From Aphis gossypii (lineage: Eukaryota; Arthropoda; Insecta; Hemiptera; Aphididae): a DNA stretch of 64,000 nucleotides. This document shows, in pieces, positions 1 through 14,090 of the stretch. Position 1 is the stretch's first letter, and each line of letters starts with the position of its first letter. A model generated the notes under the pieces. The model did not search any database. It was not told where the DNA came from and saw only the letters and a list, made by a program, of their open reading frames with translations. The stretch is taken from the NCBI RefSeq assembly GCF_020184175.1, contig NC_065531.1:63566806-63630805 (forward strand), read 5' to 3'. The position numbers and the translations under genes were made by a program.

Positions 1-839
1 AAACAAGAAATCTAAATATCAATGGTTGTAGAAAAGAAAAAACTTAAATCACATAAATTACTTTATTGATTAATTTTATGCTAACTTTAAAAGTATAAAA
101 TTATAGAATTATTCTTTTGTAAATGTATTCAAATTTATCAATTATCAATATATTACTTATTGTGCGATAAACAAAAAATACATTATATTATACTTCATAA
201 TACAACAAAATATTTAGACAGCAGAAAATTAAAATTGTGTTAACTTTAAAATTTGAATCGGATAAGAATAAATTTATTATTTAATAATAATAATTATAAT
301 ATGTTTTTATTTCCGCGTTACGGCGGGACGGCCAAGAGTCAAATATTAGAAACTCAAAAAATAGATCAAAATGACAAAATAGATTCTAATTTTCAAATAT
401 AATATTATGGTAGTGTAAGAATAAATAATTTAAAAATATTAGTAAATTGTTTCAATATAATTATAAAATACACACTATAAACTAATCATACTCGTATACC
501 TTTAGGAAATTGAAAATTGTTTAAAACCCTTAGATGCACCACAACCACCCGTTAACGTCACGTGTGCAACCACAACGTCCACAACCCATGCACGTAATTA
601 TCTATTTTTATTACATTATAAGAACGGTTAAATTATATATATATATATATATATATACGTGTGTATAATGTATATATAGATTAGTATATATTTGGCCTTT
701 GCCAAATCGAGCAGTTACAGTAAATATTATTTTGTTTGGCGGATTTATGCAATAATATAACTTGCTGCATTACAAGATGATATAAAATACTATATTCGTA
801 AGTACAATGGATACGTACGTACCTAATGTATATCGTGCG
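1..839. other. AT-rich sequence, no gene seen
   Basis: Low-complexity AT-rich DNA with a short more GC-rich patch at 535-595 (several CAACC and ACGT words) and the TA run at 634. No reading frame or RNA gene could be supported. Confidence 0.6.
634..657. repeat. TA microsatellite
   Basis: Uninterrupted TA dinucleotide run of 24 bases. Confidence 0.95.
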
Positions 840-1690
840 TTTTCCTATATAATATGTGCGAGGATCGTCGGCGTGCGCAGGCGAGTAGTTGGTGCGGTCG
901 TACAACAATAAGATGGATTTTGAAAAAAAAAAAAAACAATCATCAGCACCGGAACTTTATAACAATAACAATAATAATGAATGCATTTTGATGCACCGGA
1001 CGACCGCGTATGCGAAATACTGTTGCGATTTTATTATTGCGGCGATTTTATTAAATTTTAATGATAATATATAAATTTAGACGTGGCAGCGCGGAGGTAT
1101 CGCATAGGCGGCGTAACTAACAGTTGTCGACTGACGTGTGACAGGCCTTGGGCGATATGTTTTAATATTAAAAACGCCGTTGTCGCCGTATTATCATTGT
1201 ACGACGATAATATGGTACGTTTGCAATGTGTTATTTTTCACGTAATATAACGGACACAAGTAGCCACGCGCTGTAAATCATTGTAATATATTTTAATATA
1301 ACATTAAACGCGTTGTACGGGGCGCACTGTCCCGATCTTCGCGTCAACGCGCACCGTCGACTCGGTAAAAATGGCCAGACGCGACACCGCGCACCGCTCT
1401 GTATTACGGGCGTCGTAGAGATTTTTTTTTTTTTTATTATTACGATTATTATTGCTCCAAATGTGACCCGACTCGGTCAAAGCTATCGCGACCGATTCGC
1501 GTCCATTGTCTTGCCTCTTTATAATAATATTACATAATGTTGTAGCTGCTGTATAATAATATGCGTACCTACACCGCCGAATCGGTAACAGACAATGACC
1601 GTATTTACCTATTAATTATTCCACGGGACACTATTGTGTAGAACGTCCGTCGCCATATGATATTGGTCTGAACGAAAAAACTATGTGTAT
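840..1690. promoter_or_regulatory. CpG-richer island, possible promoter region
   Basis: This stretch has many CG dinucleotides (for example around 1080-1130, 1310-1400 and 1490-1510) against a CpG-poor AT-rich background. No reading frame here looks real: all are short and low-complexity. In insect genomes of this kind, such stretches often mark promoters and first exons. That is inference only, and the direction is unknown. Confidence 0.25.
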
Positions 1691-4600
1691 AGGTACCGTT
1701 TCTGATCGAAATATCGTATTATGTGCGTCTTCATTTATATGTCGCCGTCGTTATAACATTATTGTACACGATAACAGTCAATATAGACAATTATGATATT
1801 GTATTCAATAATAATGATATGATATGCGTACAACAGTCGTCGATGTACACTGGCAACAGAAGGTTTTGGACATTTGGTTGGTAAACAACAAATTGTTTGT
1901 GTCCGCGACGTTCGGAATAGAAAAAATTCTTATTACAACATTGTTCCGAGTTAACGTACATTTCTGTGGCCCTCTAAATATTGTAATTATTTTTTATGTG
2001 ATTAATGTAAGAATAAGTGTTTAGTTTTTTAGCACGACTATTTTTGTAATTTGTAGGCTTTTAGATTTATCCAAAATCAAAAACGTACCATTGGGGGCTG
2101 GAAAAGTATAATTATGCGTTTATATCAGCATTTTTTTTCTCATGCTAATGTTTAGTATACATTTTGATGACATATTATACGTAAACGCAGATATGGTTTA
2201 GGTACACGCAAACAATAAAATTCATGGCTGTTATTTGTCCGAATACGAAGACGTATCTACCGACACATATAAGTGCATTGTCTGCTGCAGGCTATACAAT
2301 TTTACAACTAAATTATTTTCATTGAAGTTTTTCACACGTCTGGACGCAGTATTTTTGGCTATATAAGTTTTAGTCTGTTACCCTATACCATTACAATTTG
2401 TCTCGACGTCATCAATTTGATACACGGGTGGATTTTTGATCGAACTATTTTGTTTATGTTAGGTATGGTGATCATATCGCATACCAAGGTATCATGACGT
2501 TGTGATAAGTGTAGAATTGTTATGGATTAGATTCTGTGTAGCATTTGTTAACAATAATAATTCAAATAATAATATGTACCTATGTATATTTGTTTGAAAA
2601 TTATAGTGTACCAAATTAATTAATTGATCCAGTAGTTTTCGTTTAAGTTAATCAATTTATCATCAGTGAAAACAATATGTTTCCATTTGAAATGATATAT
2701 TATATTAGCACATTTTACCTAAATATAACATACGAGTATAATGGTCGCGTTCAGTTGATTATGCGTCTTTATTGTATTCTAGCACAATAAATACTCAAAA
2801 CAATGTCTGAATGCCAAAAACGAAATTTATTTCATTACCTTACATAATTTTTTGTCAAAAAACCGTGAAAAGAACCTTGACTATTAATTGTATTAATCAC
2901 AATTGTATATATTCTATTCTGAAAGAAAAACTGGGTCGATCCATATCAATAAATATGCAGTGTTATCTATGTCCTATGATAATGACTATTTATAATATGT
3001 ATGTTTTCTAGTATACTATATACGACTATATACGAGATAGGTATGTTTATAAATGCGTATTATAAATAATGAAAATAAAAAAAAACAGTTATCAAATTTA
3101 TTCGCAATAAAACTAAGAAATTTACAATTTATAGTTAGTTCATATAGTAGGTACCTACTACACTATATCTTAAGTAAGCTATACATTAAATTTAAGTTAA
3201 ACTTTAATTTTAAATCAGTCATATGATAATATAATATGAGTAAAAATAATGCTCAAAAGCATCGGGGATTTTTAAAAATCTCTTGGGATGTGTTATCTTG
3301 TTAACTAAAGTAAATTGTAAAATAATCAGGACAGGATGAAATGTGGAACCAAATTATGTTCTGCATATATATCACGAATCATGATCATTTGATAACTCTA
3401 AACCAGAATTAAATTATAGTAAAAAAAACTGCTACTACTCTTTAAACTTATCGTCAAGTGGTGTATATGTATAGTATATATATATAATATACATTTCAAA
3501 TTAATTTTATTTAAAATGTTATTGTCAGAAATGTCGACAATTTAAATTTTACTTATCTAATATAATATTAAAAATAAGTATAATTTTTTTTTATTTGCAA
3601 TATATTATTTTACATTGTAATTTGTTAGTATTTTGACAGTTAGTAGACAAATAATGAAATAAAACATTATTAATATTATACAACTTTTTATTCGATGAAA
3701 AATCTGTTTAAAATAATATTATCAATGTGTAAAAAATTTCGAATGAAAAACTTTAATCCCATTAAATGACAAAACGTACATTATCTACATATAATATTCT
3801 CTACTCATATCATTTAAAACTATAAAACATGTTATAACAATAAAATTATTTTATTTGTACAATAAAATGTACGAAGTTAAAATGAAAATGTTATAAATTT
3901 AATAAAAGTACTTACTTGGGAATGTGTATATCTAAAGTGTATTGTAATTTTTTGTTAGTACGAAAATATTCATAAGCATATTCGAAATACGTAAAATTAT
4001 AAACATAATATTTCCTTGTTTAAAAATGTGTAATAACTAACAAGTAATAACAAAGCACGCTAAATCAAGATCAAATCGTAATATAATATTTATATAAGTA
4101 ACTAATAAAAATCGTCAAGGTTGTATTACTGGTGAGGGCTGTTTATGAACACATTAAGTCATTAAGTCTAAAAAAGAAAAAAATATTATTTGAGCAAAAA
4201 TAACAAAATACATAGGTACAATAATAAAGTTATAAAACAACATAGGTATCATAATTTCCTGTTTTTAACACATAATTTATGATAATAAAACTAATTGTGT
4301 AGGTAACCAATAATTTGTATGTTAATTCATTTCAATGTGTTTAAATTAACTAGTCAAAACTATCAGCGTTAACTAACATCAATATGTTAAAATAAAAAAA
4401 AATAAATACAATCTGAAGTGTTTGAACCGCAACAAGCGTGATTGTTTAAAAGAGATCTTCAATCATAAATCCTAACATCGTGAGACAGTAGCCCGACCGG
4501 ATTAGGTGATAAATCAATTGAAAATAAACTATTATTCATTTTGTATAGATTTTTGTAGTTTTTATAAAAATTATTTATTATTCAACTTAAGCTGCCTATC

Positions 4601-7600
4601 AAGTTTAATTAAGAAACACAATATTAAATATTAATAAATTTTAATTGTGGAATAATCATCACTTTGATTTTAAAAAAGAATATATTATTATTACTATTTA
4701 TTTTCTATAACCTATATTGTAATGTTTATTTCTTAAATGAGGATATCTAAATATCTTAATAATTATAATTTTATTTAAATATCCGAAAAAAAAAAATTAT
4801 AATTGTATAATACGAAGTAATTAATAAAGTTATAAATACCCTTAGATTACTTCAAAGGAATTATAATAACAATAATACTTTACAATAAATAACAATAATA
4901 AAAAAATTATTAATCAATAAAAAAAAAAATTAGATAATATACAAAATAAATTATGAAAGATTTTTTTTTCTTATTATATGTTGGAATTATACTGATTGAT
5001 AAATATTAAATACAATACTTTAGGGGTAACTCACTTTTTTTGGCTTAATTTGATGTTTGTTTTATATCTTATTATAACATTTAAGATTTTTTTTAATGCC
5101 ACGTATTATAATATTATTAGTTAATCAAATATATTATTTTGTTAAAATAAAACTCAGTTAAAAAATAAGATCATTGATACATATTATTGTAACAGAGATT
5201 GTGATTAAAATAGACTTTTATAGTTAAATACTAATTTAAAAATTTATAAATAGCCACACTCACTAAATTTCAATGTTTATTTATAAATAAATTAAATAAT
5301 CTCGTGATATTTATTTTTTTAATATTTAATAAATATTTCATTTAAATGTGTGATCTAATATATCTTTGGAGAAAATTTTCATCTTCAATTTAAACGAAAC
5401 TTACATTGGCTTTTTAAATATTTTTTCAATTGTTACATCGAATAAATTATTTTGTTTGTAGACTAATATAAGTTGTGTACAAGTTATTTTAAAATAATTA
5501 CTAAGTCAAACGCACTCAAATATAATTTTAGTTTAATAGGTTTTGATCATTATTTCATTAAAAGTTTGGCTGGGTCACGTTAAAATTGCATCGTTAAACT
5601 TTTTTTTTGTATAAAGATTACTTTATACAATCATTTTTTTTTTCTTTTAAATATTAAGTTCTTGATTTTTATTATCTGCGAGCGAATTTTAATTTATAAT
5701 ATAGAAAATTGCTTTTTTATGCTAAAATATTATTTAAGTACCCAATTATATTTTAGAATTTGAGATTTTTGAAAAATCAAAATTATGAAATTAAATGAAT
5801 TGACTACATATTTTGATTATATAATAACAATTACTAAATAGGTGAGCGTATACACGTTTTTAACAACATTGGTTATTATTATTGTTAAAATTAAAGACGA
5901 TTTTATTAATTTAATTTCCGAAACTATGGATAAGTTTGCTCAACTTATATTTATTTTTTTTTGTACATTTTTTTATTTTTAAAAATACTTACCTATATTT
6001 ATTTAATACAATTAATAAATAGTACAGTATTACAAACAATTAATCTATAGATATGATTAATGGAGAAAGTTAGCTAACGAGTTTTCGTGGAACTTAATGC
6101 TTGTACGTGTATGCGTTGGAGCTAAAGTTATTACTTCACAGTCGTACATGTATGGATTTGTTGTTCCATCATCTGTAAAATCGTATATCGGTTGAATCAT
6201 ATCTTTTATTTTTATACCTACAAGCATATGTATTATTTTTATTTGTATTATTAAAATATATTCATGATATTACAGTGTACTATTGAATCACTTTTAGTTT
6301 TTAGATCGTTAAACTGGGAGAACTTATTTTATAAAACTAGTAAACCACCAAACAACTATGTTTCAAAGTTAAAAGTCAACAATTGTACAACTAGATTAGA
6401 AGATTCTAGAGAATATAAGTAAAACCAAGTTGTTTGATACCACTAATTATTTAGATTTTAGATTAAATTGTAATAACTCAGCTATTATAGTAGGCTTAAT
6501 ACGAATTTGTTAAAATAAAAATAACTCTCAATGCGAAAATTATTGGTCGGGAAACTTAAAGTTTATGCGAAATCTTTCATTTTCACTCTTTAGTCTTCAT
6601 TTTTTAATTTAAAGTTTAAACTAAACATTTTGTACACCACGACATTATGAAGCTTTTATAGTCTAGATAAAACTTTGAAAAAATTCTATTGATGTTCCAA
6701 AATTAAATTTCAAAAATCAAAATCAAATTTCAAATGAAGGAGATGATAAGCATATATATACCTAACAATAAATAAAAATATTTTAAGCTTAAAGTTTTTT
6801 TAATTAAATAGTTTGTTATTTACCTGTATTAGTGAAAGATTTATAAAATCGGATATTTTATTAATAACTAATTATTAATAAAATACAGACTTCCGTTGGA
6901 AAATTGTGAGTTGATACCTTTACTGAATTTAAGAGAGATATTCAGATATCAGTTGATTGACATTGAAAAATATTTTTTCATAAAATATAGTATTATTTTT
7001 AGCTTGCCGTGACAAATAATCTTCTTTCATTACTTCCGATGCAACGAATGTGGTTGTTTTATAAAACACGTGAATATTGCAATTCATGAAATCTAATTAA
7101 AAACTCTGTAGGTTTTGTTCGGGACACGAGAGAAAAAAATTACTAAATATACATAGATACACAGACACTCTCATACACAATGCGTGTGATCATATCATGT
7201 TTTGTATATAAGTAATACAAATATAAAATAATAGTGTAAACCTCTTCAGTTCATATCTTCTTTCACAGTACAATATACAAGTAATAATAATATTATTATT
7301 ATCATTATTTACTATAATCATTACTGTTGTATTGTTTTTATTGGGTGGTGTCTTAACCAGCTTCAAACACGCTAATCTGCACAAGCATATAACTACGGTT
7401 TGTTACACGCTGGCTATTCATGGAATTGATGGTCGGCTATTTTCCTACGACCGATTTCAGCCCCTTCTCGTCCTTCTCCGTAGAAAAGGACTAAGGAGTC
7501 CAAAATGTAACCAGGTTATTACCAACTACATGTTTTGTCGAGAGTTGGCGCTTAAATTTCGTCGACGGCACCTCGTTGCATTATCACATTATCACAGAGA

Positions 7601-10600
7601 TTTATAACGATCCTTGCATAATATTATTTAAAATATACTTCAAATGGGAATACAATATTATAATATTTTCAGAGCGTTTGAATCATATTTTAGGTATATA
7701 CTTTACAATGGCTGTATGTTAACAGTATAGTATTAAAGATGAGTGAAAATGTATATAGGGCGTACTCATATATACATACATTTTTTTTCCTGATCGTGTA
7801 TTATGTTTATAAAGTACATATAAAAATATAAAATGCGTTTTTAGATTTTCTCAACTCGCACTCTGTATAATATATGCTTGAAATTTATACTTCTCGTCGT
7901 CCACGTTGGCTATAGTCCAATATATATTATTTTATTACCTGTATAATGTATAGAGCTTTAGTTATTCAAAAGAAAGTGCGTGTATCTGAAGAAAATATAT
8001 TACGCTCTATACGTCGTAGATTACACATGCTCCATAGGCTATATATAGTAATAAGAGGGGTCAGAGGGTAGGTCCTTCCCACTACTATCGTTATGAATTT
8101 ATTGTGATGGTGGCTCGTCGCCAGTGAGTGGCGCAGACGTTTTCAAATCACTAGTCACAGGTATACAATGCATTTTCGTTTTTAAATACAATGAGTTTAA
8201 TTTTGTCACAGCTACAGATATCAGCGAAAGACTCTTTTTGTTTTAGTGCATTCTGAAAATCTGAAAACACTAAAATCTTGCATGGGTATAGTGGGAATTA
8301 GTGCTTTCCACATACTCTCGCTAAGTTGAAAATTAGCGGAAGGGATAAATTGGATTTAGGAAAATATTAATTTATATTTTTGTATGTCCTGGAAACACTT
8401 ATTGATTATACTGACGTGTTGCAGTGATTTGTGATATCTATGCTACTATTGTGTTAAGTTAGTGGTAGGTTTTTAATGCTGTAATGAATAATCAAAGGTA
8501 TATAGGATGCTGAGTACTAATTTTATTTTTGTATACTATTTTGAAAATACTAAAATTCAAAAGTACATATAACGGAAATAAGTGCTTCTCATGCTTCTTC
8601 AAACTTTATGGATCTAAACTATTCGTATGGTTGTATCTCGAGTATATTATATAGTGTACTCTTATTATTATACTTATTTTTATTATTATATAATATAATT
8701 ATTCTCAGAACTTTTTTTTGATGAAAACCTGGAACAAGGCCCGTTAACATAATTCCTTGTAACACCATACAATTATTCGAGAGGCGATGCGCTCGTCAAC
8801 GTGAAGTACGCCTTATCACGCCACTATTACGGCAGTCATTGCTATTGTTTTGTCTTTTTAGCTTAAGGCAAACGAGACGCAAATAATTAATCTAACGTTC
8901 TTACTTATATTATTAGTAAATGTGCATTCATGTCTATAATTTTATAGGTAATTTAAGTACAGCAATACAGAATAGCCGTATGTTTTATAATATGTAGATT
9001 GTAGACTGTTGTGAGGTACGATACGATTAAGATAATAGGGTATACTTACTGCTGAATTTAATAATATACAACTTCGATTATTTAATTTAATATTCACTGG
9101 AGAAAATGATTCGTAAAAATGGTTAAAAATATTATAAAATATCAGTATTTTTGTAGATGAGTCGGATGGTGTGTATAAGACCTAACCAGCTAAGTCTGCA
9201 CCATAATAAGTAATATTATAAACTATAATGAATATTTTTTTACGGGGGATTATCTATATCTATATGTATAATATATAAATATTCAACACGAAAGAAATAT
9301 ATAGTTATGATTTTGGAAACTTTGTAAACATAGTTTCTACTTCTAGTACATTAAAGTTAATAAACGCCCGTTGAGGTTATAGCACTGTATCAGTTCTATA
9401 TGTATAAATTATGCTACGAACCATATCAATTATCAATAGTCAATAGATTTATAAATAAATAGGTACTGAAAATGTAGTAAATACTTATTACTTTACTAAA
9501 CAAAATGTTGACCTTGGTGGATATTATGAAAATAAAAACTATGTTTATTAATACAGCATAGCCTGTTATTATATATATTGCATTAAGTTCACTACGCTGG
9601 AGTTTTAAAGTATAATTATTTTATTAAAAATATAAATTTAGAATTTTTATCTTAAAATATTAGTAGTAAAAGTAATTCATAAATATAAACTTGTAATTAG
9701 TATAATATAGTATATTTTGCTAATTTTTATTATTTTTATTAATATTATTTCCATCATTTCTTTATTTAAACATTTTAAACTAATGAATTATGATAATCTA
9801 TTATTACAATAGTATATCAATGGATATGCTTTCATATTAAAATACCAACCAATTGCCTTTATAATATTTTTTTACAACTGATAGCTTAAAAATTAGTGGG
9901 TATGATTTCATGAATTATTTAAAACGAAATTGAAAATATTACGTTCATTTTTTATATCCTCGAGTTATTTAATTATTAAACCACGTACACAGTATCCTTT
10001 ATGTGCTGCATTAAAATTCATCACATAGTAATTGAAAACGTATATTATTATTTCTTTTGAGACAAGAATAAATCTCAGAAATAAATAATATATTAAAAAG
10101 CTTGGATTGGAATCAGATATTGTTCTTTTTTTATAATATTGTATAGATTGAACTGTTAAATTATATAATAGAAGCTTTAATAATATCTCTTGAAATTCAT
10201 AACAGATATCAACTTACCTTTTTATGCTATTTGAGTTAATTAAAATATTTAGTCTGATTTTTATCAAAAATAATAAAAGTTAAACTATTAATTAGTATTA
10301 ATATTATAAAATTATGGTACTTGATAGGTAGTTTTAAATTATTTAAAAAATACAATGACAATCTCATTATTTATTGTTTAATAATAGTGTGAATAGCACA
10401 AAAAACAAACAAATATATTATGATTTTATAATATTATTTTTCCAATACAAATTTATTAGAAAAATTTCTTTATTTTAATTTTATTTCCAAATCTATTTTT
10501 AAAATGATATATTATAAATTTAAATTATTTTATATTATTAAATAGTACCTATCAAATTAAATTATGACTTATTAAAATATTAAAACCTCGAAATGGGAGA

Positions 10601-10743
10601 TTGTGAAATAAAATTTATTTATTACAGACTTAAGGTATTTAGACAATTAATTTACATACTTCTCTATTATTAATTAGTACACTCTAGTTATTAAAGAAAT
10701 ATTTAATATTGAAATTTAAATTCACCATTTCATTTAATTCTAT

Positions 10744-10765
10744 AAAAAAAAAAAAAAAAAAAAAA
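10744..10765 (+). repeat. Poly-A tract
   Basis: Run of 22 A. No coding sequence or other retroposon feature was seen upstream, so it is not called a retrocopy tail. Confidence 0.9.
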
Positions 10766-13700
10766 CAATGTACATCCCGATACTTCTTAGAATTTTAATT
10801 GTTGTGTGTCTATAATTAATTAGAATTTAGAATTTATATTTTATTAGAACACCTTTTTAAAAGTGTTCACTGTAAAATTAAAATGTTTTATGTGGTCCAT
10901 AGTTATATCCCTAGAGACAATTTTACTGTATCCAATTAAAACCGCAATAAAATATTAATACGTTAGTTATATTATAATAGTTATACGTTTTAAAAATAAA
11001 AAATACCAAACGAAAAATACTACAGGTAATAATTAACTCGAAGTGGATATTTTTATACTATGTATTAGTAAATACTAATAAGTACTTACATTAATTATAA
11101 GTTATAACTTATTATAATCGATGACTTCAGTCAATACTTAATTCATACTAAATCGTTCACTGAAATTATGATTAGTGCCCATAGTTTAAAAAAAAGATAA
11201 ATCATTATACTAGTAATAGCTTTACCTAAGTACTAGGTAGAACTGTATAAACGTATAATATTCAACAAAAAATATTTCTGTACCCTATTATAACCACAGG
11301 TATAAAAATAAATATTATGTAATAGAAATATGTTTATAAAGTTCATTTTGCTGTATAGAATTTTGAATAAACTTTTTTTTTTTAATTGATTATTATTTGT
11401 TAAGTATAACTAATAATCAATACAATTTTTGACCAAAAAATAATATGTTATACTTATAAGTACATATTATTAATTTTTATCTAATACACATTATATTTTT
11501 CAAGTTTTTGTGTTATCTATTACATTTTAATTATATAACGGTGATAATTTATTTAAATTGTGTTTCAGATTATTCTTTTACTTCTTTATACACATAAAGC
11601 GTCATCGTGATAATAATATTTGTTTGTAAGAATAAATTAAAATAAATATAATATAATTCTACCGGTCATACAATTTAAATGCTATGCTATTCGACAGTCG
11701 AAACAATCATTGTATCAGCGATCTAAAAGAAACCAAAGCAAAAGCCAAAAAAATCAAAAGTTAAAGTACCTAATACAATTTTATGTTAAATTAATAATAG
11801 TTCAAAAATAAATAATAATAAAAATAAAAATCATGTAAGTCGCTCTGTATTATATTGTTAACAGGTTTCGAATGTAGGTACATGTTTATTGAATTGATCA
11901 TCAATAGATATTCACTAAATTTAATTTTAATTATAAACAGTTGGTTCCATCATTCTATACTTCAAAAGATATTTTACAATATATTGTTATATTGTTTTTA
12001 GACACTTATTAAATTTTTTATTGGTAATATATGATAAGTTGGACTAATTTTTGACAAAATAATTACATAAATATGTTTTATATTAGCCTACATAACGTTT
12101 CTTAAAATAAATTAAATGTCCATGGATTCACTTCTTTAATTTAGTTTAACCTTAAATTTAAATGTTTTAACACATTAATTTAAGTGGTTTTGACTAAATT
12201 TAAAGTACAGGCTTAAAAACTGCAGTACATATTATACAGTTATTTAATAACGATTTTATTTTATATAACCAACGGCAATAAATAAAAAAAATTTATTTTT
12301 CATGAACTTAAAAAATCTCTGCATGAAAAATCTCATAATAATACAAAATTAAAAAAAATAACTTTGAGATACATAATATATTTGGATAGTACAGAATTAG
12401 TTGTAGATCGCTTAAACGTAGAGAAATATTACCTTTTATTAGAATAGATAATTTTGTACAATATTACTATCTGATATTCTGATATTAGTTTACAGTAAAT
12501 ACAGCATAATATTATAAAATAGTGTGAATTGTGAGTAAGATCGTAGTATAAAAAGTTAAAAATTAATCAAAATACTTTGAACATTTCGTTGTGTACATGT
12601 ATATACAGGTATTTAGGTATTTAAAATAATGATATTATTGCAATGCAAAAATGAGAAGTCTCAAGTCTTTTATCTACTGTAAACTGTTTGATGAATATTT
12701 TTATAAAATCTTTTTTTAAGGACTATTTTCATTATCCTTAGTACCTATAAACATTTTAATAAATAAAAAACTACTCGTTCGCATTTTAAATTAGGTACAT
12801 CAACATTTTCAAAAATTAAAAATTAAAAAAGGGGAGAGCATGCTTGGTGAATTACCTGATATTGTCTTATAATAAGTTTGAGAGTTATATATTTATATAT
12901 GTATATATAAATATAATAACTACTTTTCACAAAAATAAATATATAAACCACAATAATATATATTATAATGAAACACATTATTTTTATGTAATAATATCCT
13001 AAAATTTAATTCTTAAAATTAAACATAATAATATATCTTTACTAGTTATAACAATATATGACCGTAATGTTGTATACTGTATAATGCATTCTAAAACTTC
13101 ACCAAAATTGTAATAATTATTAAAACATTTTTTATTTTAAATATTAATGTTTTCTTACTGCTCAATAAATTATACATTTAAAAACTCGTTATAAATAATG
13201 TAATATATTAAGCTAACCTAATCATTGGATATTATGTATAATAAATTATAATTATGTGACATATGTATATTAAGTACACATTTAACCCTATTACAAAAAC
13301 AAACAATACATTTATAATATATATATATATATGTCAAACTTTTCCTTATGTAATGTAAAATATTAAATTCACTTTTCCAACTTATAACTTGTTTACATTA
13401 AAATTTATTCTCATATAGCTTAACATAAAAACTTTTAGGGCTTTAAGATTTTACAGACAACCTCACTATAATAGAAGTAATTAGATCATTATTACAGGAA
13501 TGAAGGTGCTTCAGATAGCTTCAATATGTATGTATTCTGTATTATATTAGAAGTCTTGATTATAGATCTAGAATACATCTACCTATCTAAGAAATCTAAT
13601 GAAAATTCAACAGTAGTACAATTAACCTAGCCATAATATTATTATATTTAGAATAATAATAATAATAATAAAAAAAAAAAAACCAAAAAAATGTGTAGAC

Positions 13701-14066
13701 CTGTTCTCATTTGAAAAACGTAAATTTGTATGTTCACAGAATGACACTCGAATATCATTCTTTAAATTTTATAAAAAACATCAAGAATTTAAAGATACGT
13801 TTTTTACGTACCTATATTTCAAAATTCTTTAAGTCAGATTTTGAATATCTACGTTGGCGGAGAAAAAAAAGGATAAACATGACGTAGGGTAAATCACCCT
13901 ATGTAGTTTTATCAGCAGTCTGAAAAAACTTTGAAGCTTTTAATTTAATAAATTCTAAAAATAAGCTTAAAGTCAATTAGAAGCCAATACTATGTAATTA
14001 CATTTCTTAAACGTAATATTTTTGGATTACTATCATTTTTACCTATTGAAAAAAAAAAAAATAAAA

Positions 14067-14090
14067 ATATATATATATATATATATATAT
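14067..14090. repeat. AT microsatellite
   Basis: Twelve AT units directly after an A-rich tract at 14049-14061. Confidence 0.95.

Noticed and set aside
13872..13900. Short inverted repeat ACGTAGGGT / ACCCTATGT
   Set aside because: Nine-base arms with one mismatch are common by chance at this scale, and there is no supporting context.
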